The translations under genes and the position numbers were made by a program. Shown here one piece after another: positions 58,701 through 64,000 of a stretch of 64,000 bases of DNA. The stretch is from Rhea pennata. Taxonomy: Eukaryota > Chordata > Aves > Rheiformes > Rheidae. How positions within the stretch are numbered: position 1 is the stretch's first letter; each line of letters starts with the position of its first letter. The notes under the pieces were generated by a model. The model saw nothing but the letters and a program-made list of their open reading frames with translations, ran no database searches and was not told the DNA's origin. Where the stretch lies: assembly GCF_028389875.1 (NCBI RefSeq), contig NC_084687.1, positions 5,058,157 to 5,122,156 of the forward strand, in the 5' to 3' direction.

Positions 58701-61700
58701 TACAAGGCTGGGATTAGGCTTTCCTCAGTCGCCTCTTAGTTTTTGTTTTTCGGGGGGGGGGCTCAGTATTTTAGTAGCACCCTGGCTGTGCTTGCTGGAC
58801 AGGAGTGTCCCTGGTTTGCAGTGCTAGCTGGGGACAAGCAGGCTGCACATAAGAGGGAGATGCAGCAGATGACCACTCTGTGCTGGAAACTAGCCCCACG
58901 CACACGCTCAGCAGTGGTTTAGCACTAGTTGCTTGCCAAGGAGATGCTGCTTCGTAATAAACAGCACCTTGATGCTTTGTAGGAAAACAATAAAACTCCA
59001 CCTTTGGCATCAAAATAGGAGAACCGCAGTCAGCTCCCCTGTCTCCCACACAAGGATACCTTCTCCTGGCAGAAGGTAGAGTTGATTGTGTTTATGGTCC
59101 TGCATGTTCACTGGCTGTGTTACTAAGAGCAGCTGTAGGTAGAACTGGTTTCCGAGAGCACCTATTGGCAAGCTGCTCGGCTGCACCCTGCAGTCCTTTC
59201 CATTCTGTCTTCCATTCTGTCTTCAGTATTTACACTTGCCGATAACCTCTGCCAGACTTAATGTCTGCAGGGCAGTTTTGTGGCTCTGCCTCTGCAGTCT
59301 TTTGTCTGTGCGGCTGTTCCTTCCGTCCAGCTATCCAGTCCCAGTGTGCTGTAAAAAGCAAGTCCCTCAGAGCAGATTAAAGCACTCACCCACTGCCAAC
59401 ACTCAGGTTCTCTGAAGCCAGTTCCCTTCCTGCTGCAGGAAATCCCAAATCAACAAGGTGACCTAGGGCTGCTCTGCGCACTTCAGGCAGGAGAAGCCTT
59501 CCTTGTGGAGGACCAGTTGCAGCTCTTGCTTTCCCCATCGCCTGAATACAGTGCGTCGTACACCCCACCATTTGCGTCTGCAAGGCTGCCAGGACGTGGA
59601 GGAACTCTGCCTCTGTCATGGCAGGTGCAAGATGCTCAGGAGACTAACTGGGAAACAATCCTGTGTGAATGAGCTGTTCCTGGATAAATGCAGCAGATTG
59701 CTTCATCTGCTTCCCCCCCAGTGTTTTGCTTGCTTGTTTGTTTTTCATCTTCCTCTAACTCATCCACCCCTACAGCAATCCCTGCAGTCTCCTTCAGATC
59801 TTGGGTGAAATGCTAGGCGTGTCTTGGCACACCTTCCTGCATCAGTGTTCACTGAGGAGCTTTCTACATACCAGCTGCCCAGAGATTCTCACCAAGCTGG
59901 CTAAGGGAAGGAGGCTGCTTCGGAGCCTGTTTGCCAGGGGCTGTCTGTGCAGGAACACCACGTGAAGCTTGCACTCCCAAGTCTGTTGGTAGGAGCTAGT
60001 GGTACTTCTCCCTCCTGGCTATTGGGTAAAGAGGGCAGAATCCAGCTCACTGAATCGAAACGGCCTCACACCTACAAATCCGGTGACCTTTAGCAGAAGT
60101 GGCAGTGACCCAAATGTGGCCATTCCAGCCCCAAGAACAATCTAGGAGACCATCTGATGTCTGTTTAGGATGTCCAGCTGAAGCTTGCTGGAAACAAGCT
60201 ACGGCAGGGAGGCAGGCAGTGTGAAATCTTGCTAGCAGAGCAGGCCTCAGGTGTGCACTAGCATTGCACAAAAAATGAGCTTTTTTTAAAGGAAAGAACA
60301 AGCCTTTTTTAACAGCTAAAGCCTCATTAATTTAAGACTGAAATGGCCACACCATCAGGAGCTGGCATTACAGTCCCAGCAGTGGATCTGAATGTGGTTT
60401 GAAAGGAAGCAGCGTGAGCCCCTGAGCTGATGGGATCGCGGGAGGACCCATAACTTCACTCGCCTTCTGTCTTCCGTTCGCCATGGGGAAGCTGAATGAA
60501 GCACTCCAGGTGCGGCACCAGCTCCTGCACAAAGCATCAGCAGCTCTCACATCTGTGGATACCGTTTTGTTTCTGGCAGGCCAGATTATCCTCTCTCTGC
60601 TTTGCCTTTGTAACTACATTTAGTAAGACTCCACTGGCTTTGCCTCACAGGAGAGCTGAGTGGCTCTGAGATGGTGTTAAAAACTATCTTAAGTCAGGGG
60701 TGTGTTGGGATACATCCAGGTTGGAGTTCAGGGGCTGGCTGGATCGCTCAGCGCTGAGCTGTGCGGAGGGAGGTCCCCAAGATGCAGACACGTGCTCCAG
60801 CCAGGGCAGCCCCCAAATCGCATCCTGGCCCTGAGAGAGCTGGAGGGCCAAGCACAAGTGCAGAGCCCTGATTGCCACCGAGGATCCGTTATGTTTCCCT
60901 GCACAGCTCCTGAAAACCCCCCTTTCCTCAGCATCCTGTAGCTTACCTAGCTGTAAATCAGGAAGGGTATTTACCCCTCAATGGCATGTAAAGATTTGCG
61001 TACTGTTTTGAGTGTGGGAACAGCTTTACAAGTGCTAGGTATTGCTGTTTTCCTTTGGAAACCATGTTCTCTTTAAAATTGACGATGCAAGGAAGAATGC
61101 TGCGAACACGGTATTTGACTTGCTACAATACTCCTATTATTGCTATTAGCAGAGAGGATTGTAATCCACGCTGACACAGCCCTTCTCGGTTTGGATGTTA
61201 TTCTCATTTGGTATAAAGCAATGCTTTCTTCATCATGACAGAGAACCCTTAAGTCTGACCCTTCCTTGGAAAACTGCAATTTCTGCTAATACCTAGAAAT
61301 ATAACACGATGCAGTCAGGCCTAACAAAAACTGAATGCATAGAGAATGCATTGATCTGGATTAAAACCCAAGTCCACGGACATCTTGCCATCCATCAACA
61401 GCACTGTGGAAGAGAATAATGAACCTGGTCTGTTCATCATGTGGGCAGTGCAGGCTTTATGTCCTTAACTATTAATCCTGTGCTATTACTTTCTGTGTAA
61501 GGAGTGAAGTTGGTGGCTCTGTTGCTGTCACTTAGCAACCCTAAGTGGGCTTAATGGTGGCAGCGTTGGAGTGTTCTCCTGGGTCCTGATTCTGCACGTG
61601 CTTTGAGGTCCCACTTGCTCTCCAAGCGCAAGGAGGTGATTTGGTCTGCCAGGCTGGGAAGTGTGTGGAACAGCTATGGGCCAGGCTGCCCCAGGGGTAA

Positions 61701-64000
61701 GGTGGCAGAGCTGGTTGTGCCCCGCGAAGGGTGCGCGTGGGGTGGTGGCCTGGCAAGGGGGCTGAGCAGTGGGGTGGTGGCCTGGCAAGGGGGCTCCCCC
61801 CCCCTGCCCCACGTAGTCCTGGTGCTGGTGCCCTGAGAGCTCGCTCTTGCCTTGGCTCCTCTTCCAGCTCTCAAGCTGCAATCAGTTGCCTGGAGGAAGA
61901 AGTTTATTCCTGCCTTTGCTGACAGGGGATGTTTTATTTTATCTCCTTGGTGACTTTATTTGGATTTAATGTTCTACAGGTGCCACTTTCATCTGTCTTC
62001 TCCCCCCTTTCCCTCAACCTTGTTAGAGTAATCACGGTATCCATATTAAATATTTACCATTTTTTCTCTACTGGTGAGCCTCCCAGTTCCCTTCCACTTT
62101 CAATTAAAGATTTACTAGGCAGGCATTGGTGCTTATGCAAGGCCAACAAACCAGCCCCCCTTCCTAGGTTTTTAAGTGCTTCGTTATCATAGTTCAACAG
62201 AGCACACCATAAATTAGGTCCAAAACACGCTATCACATACTCACCCACCCTAGAGAGGCTCGATTCGTCTGTGCAAGGCTGAGCCAGGAGGCAGCAAAAC
62301 AGCCACCGGCGAAGGTGGGCTCCTGCCAAGGCAGCTTGCAGCACAGCAGGTCAAGCGCCAGCTCAGCAGCAAGATCGTCTCTGCCCTTGGCAGAAGATCC
62401 AGGCCCTCCAGGGTCCCCTGCTAGTCTCCCAATCTCTTCTTGCACAGCCTGAGCGCTGCTGGGTGCTGGGGAGATGGTACCGCTCCCGAGCAGAGCCGCT
62501 GCCTTCAGCCCAGGCCCTTGGGCCGCGGATGATCGCTGCGGTCTGCGCTCGATGATCCGGCGGCAAGAGTGCTTCCGCGTTAATGCTGTGGCTCCCCGAG
62601 GGAGAAATAACCGCTGCTCACCGCTCGCTCGCGCCACGAGGGCCGGGCAGAGGCGTCTTAGCTGCTTTGTGAGTAGAGGGCGCAAAGTGCCAAGCGGCAC
62701 CTTGCTCGACATCTGCTGAAGTGGGATGGAAACCCCCTTGTCGGAGCTTACGGGCTCTGCCCGCCGTGATCTTGAGCGCTTGGAAATGGCTGAGTTTGGA
62801 GACGGCGGAGGAGGCCGGGACGTGGGCTCCCGTGCTGGAGAAATACCAAGTCACAGCACGCGAGGACAGTGCCTGAAGTCTCTGCACAAACCCATTACGA
62901 ACCAGATAAAATCATCCTGGAGGCCTCAGAAATGGGGGGAAACTTCATTCAAGCGGCAGGGCTGTGTCCGTGGCAGGTCTGGGTTCAAGTCTCTAAAAGA
63001 CAGTGAGGACTGTGCTGTGCCAGGCGCCCGTCCTGACATCCCGAGGCCTGGGAAGGGGCGATAAATAATAAATAATAAATAACATAAGTAATAATAAATG
63101 ATGTCCCCAGGGAGCTCGTCCCCCCGGCACAGCGTGCTGTTTCCACGGGCTCGGATGCGCTGCTCGGAGGCCGCCTGCCTGCTCGTGTCTTCCACCCGGC
63201 GCCTCGGCTCCGCGGCTGCGTCGCACCGGGACGTGGGGCTCGAAGCGCCGCGGGTGCCCGGGGGCAGCTGTGTCCTTCCGTGGGACGTTAGGGCAGCAAA
63301 ACGCACAAAAATGGGGGACTTTCTCCTCGCTCTCCTGCAATATTTATGACTGGCAAACTTTTTCTTGATCAATATTTTATTGGGAAGGTTGCTGGGGTAA
63401 TTCACACCTAGAGCATCTTTCGTCCATGTGAATGAAGTTGGACTATTAGGACTAATTAACTTTTGCCAGTTACCTTTAGCGAACTAATAAATCTTTAATG
63501 TTATCTGGGAATTTAATAATGGAAATGCAGTCGGTGACCTCAAAACTTAAAGAAAAGGTTGGTGGAGGGAGGCAGATGGGAACAAGCAGCAGGAACAGAA
63601 CGGCAGACGTGGTGGCAAAGCAAGGAAAGGAGCCCGACCCGGGGGGCTCTGGGGGTGAGAGACCGCTTCTGCTGGGATGGAGGTGGATGCGGCGACGAGG
63701 GGCAGATAAATCCAGGAATTTATTCGCTGCGCAGCTGCTGCGGGCTGGTCAGACCTGGTCCGAGGCTGTGCGAAACTTTTGGCTCTTCCTCAGCTGCTAA
63801 TCGAGGAATTTTGTGTCCAACCGGGAAGGAAAGGCTCCCCCCCGCCGCCGGGGCTCGTCGCAGCCCGGCTCCCCCGGAGCCGATGCTTCTCGCTGCTTGT
63901 CCCTGCTGGCAAGCCGCAGGGCTGTCAGAGACCTGCATTATTTATCCGCTCTGTAACATTTACTGGGATTTAGTGTTTAATAACTGTCACTCCAATATAT
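55191..64000. other. downstream intergenic region, no supported gene
   Basis: Mixed composition. A T31 run is at 55677-55707. A 32-bp tandem duplication is at 61738-61795. CpG-richer patches lie at 62.4-62.9 and 63.1-63.3 kb and an AT-rich patch at 63.34-63.56 kb. Other AATAAA hexamers (57756, 58952, 58988) could serve longer MDM4 transcripts. In mammals the next gene is LRRN2, transcribed towards MDM4; none of its leucine-rich-repeat coding sequence is seen here. Confidence 0.6.
61738..61795. repeat. 32-bp tandem duplication
   Basis: The segment TGGGGTGGTGGCCTGGCAAG plus GGGGCT occurs twice, starting at 61738 and 61770, exactly matching over 26 bp. It is a small recent local duplication. 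Confidence 0.85.

Noticed and set aside
62970-63000. tRNA-like B box (GGGTTCAAGTC) suggesting a SINE
   Set aside because: Only the T-arm motif is present. No A box at the right distance, no body and no target duplications; at most a very old relic.
62926-63405. 159-codon minus-strand open frame near the right edge
   Set aside because: Contains AT-repeat-encoded Tyr/Ile runs (TAATAAATAA tract) and no recognisable protein.

Overview
This is a vertebrate nuclear window, most likely from a bird microchromosome. It holds three intron-bearing vertebrate genes plus two nuclear-type tRNA genes. PIK3C2B packs most of its 32 coding exons into introns of about 75-300 bp. GC content is very high from about 4.8 to 29 kb, and no clear young interspersed repeat was seen. 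Gene order PPP1R15B - PIK3C2B - MDM4 matches human 1q32.1 and, from memory, chicken chromosome 26. The exact species cannot be read from the sequence.

Layout: (1) 1-5.5 kb, minus strand: PPP1R15B, two coding exons, 596 codons, with its 3' UTR running off the left edge. (2) 5.5-7.0 kb: PPP1R15B CpG promoter with a YY1 motif, a CCAAT box, GC boxes and an ATF4-type element, then a small AT-rich island. (3) 7.0-22.2 kb, minus strand: PIK3C2B 3' UTR and 32 coding exons that join in phase into 1603 residues. (4) 22.2-28.8 kb: very GC-rich PIK3C2B 5' region with a probable noncoding first exon near 28.55 kb. (5) 28.8-32.0 kb: intergenic, with a convergent pair of identical tRNA-Lys(UUU) genes. (6) 32.0-55.2 kb, plus strand: MDM4, with a noncoding first exon, ten coding exons (474 residues) and a long 3' UTR. 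(7) 55.2-64 kb: no supported gene.

The three proteins act in different pathways. PPP1R15B directs PP1 to phospho-eIF2alpha, PIK3C2B is a class II PI 3-kinase, and MDM4 restrains p53. Their adjacency is conserved synteny, not an operon. All coding exon junctions I used are GT-AG and keep reading phase; boundaries were found by eye against remembered human orthologues, so an error of a base or so is possible. Most long open frames in the GC-rich part are shadows caused by the scarcity of stop codons.

No unprecedented system was found. The most interesting items are an MDM4 exon whose skipping gives an almost immediate stop, an ATF4-type element and a uORF upstream of PPP1R15B, the convergent tRNA-Lys pair, a 20-bp minisatellite in PIK3C2B intron 4, and a possible HSPA12-like relic near 30.75 kb.
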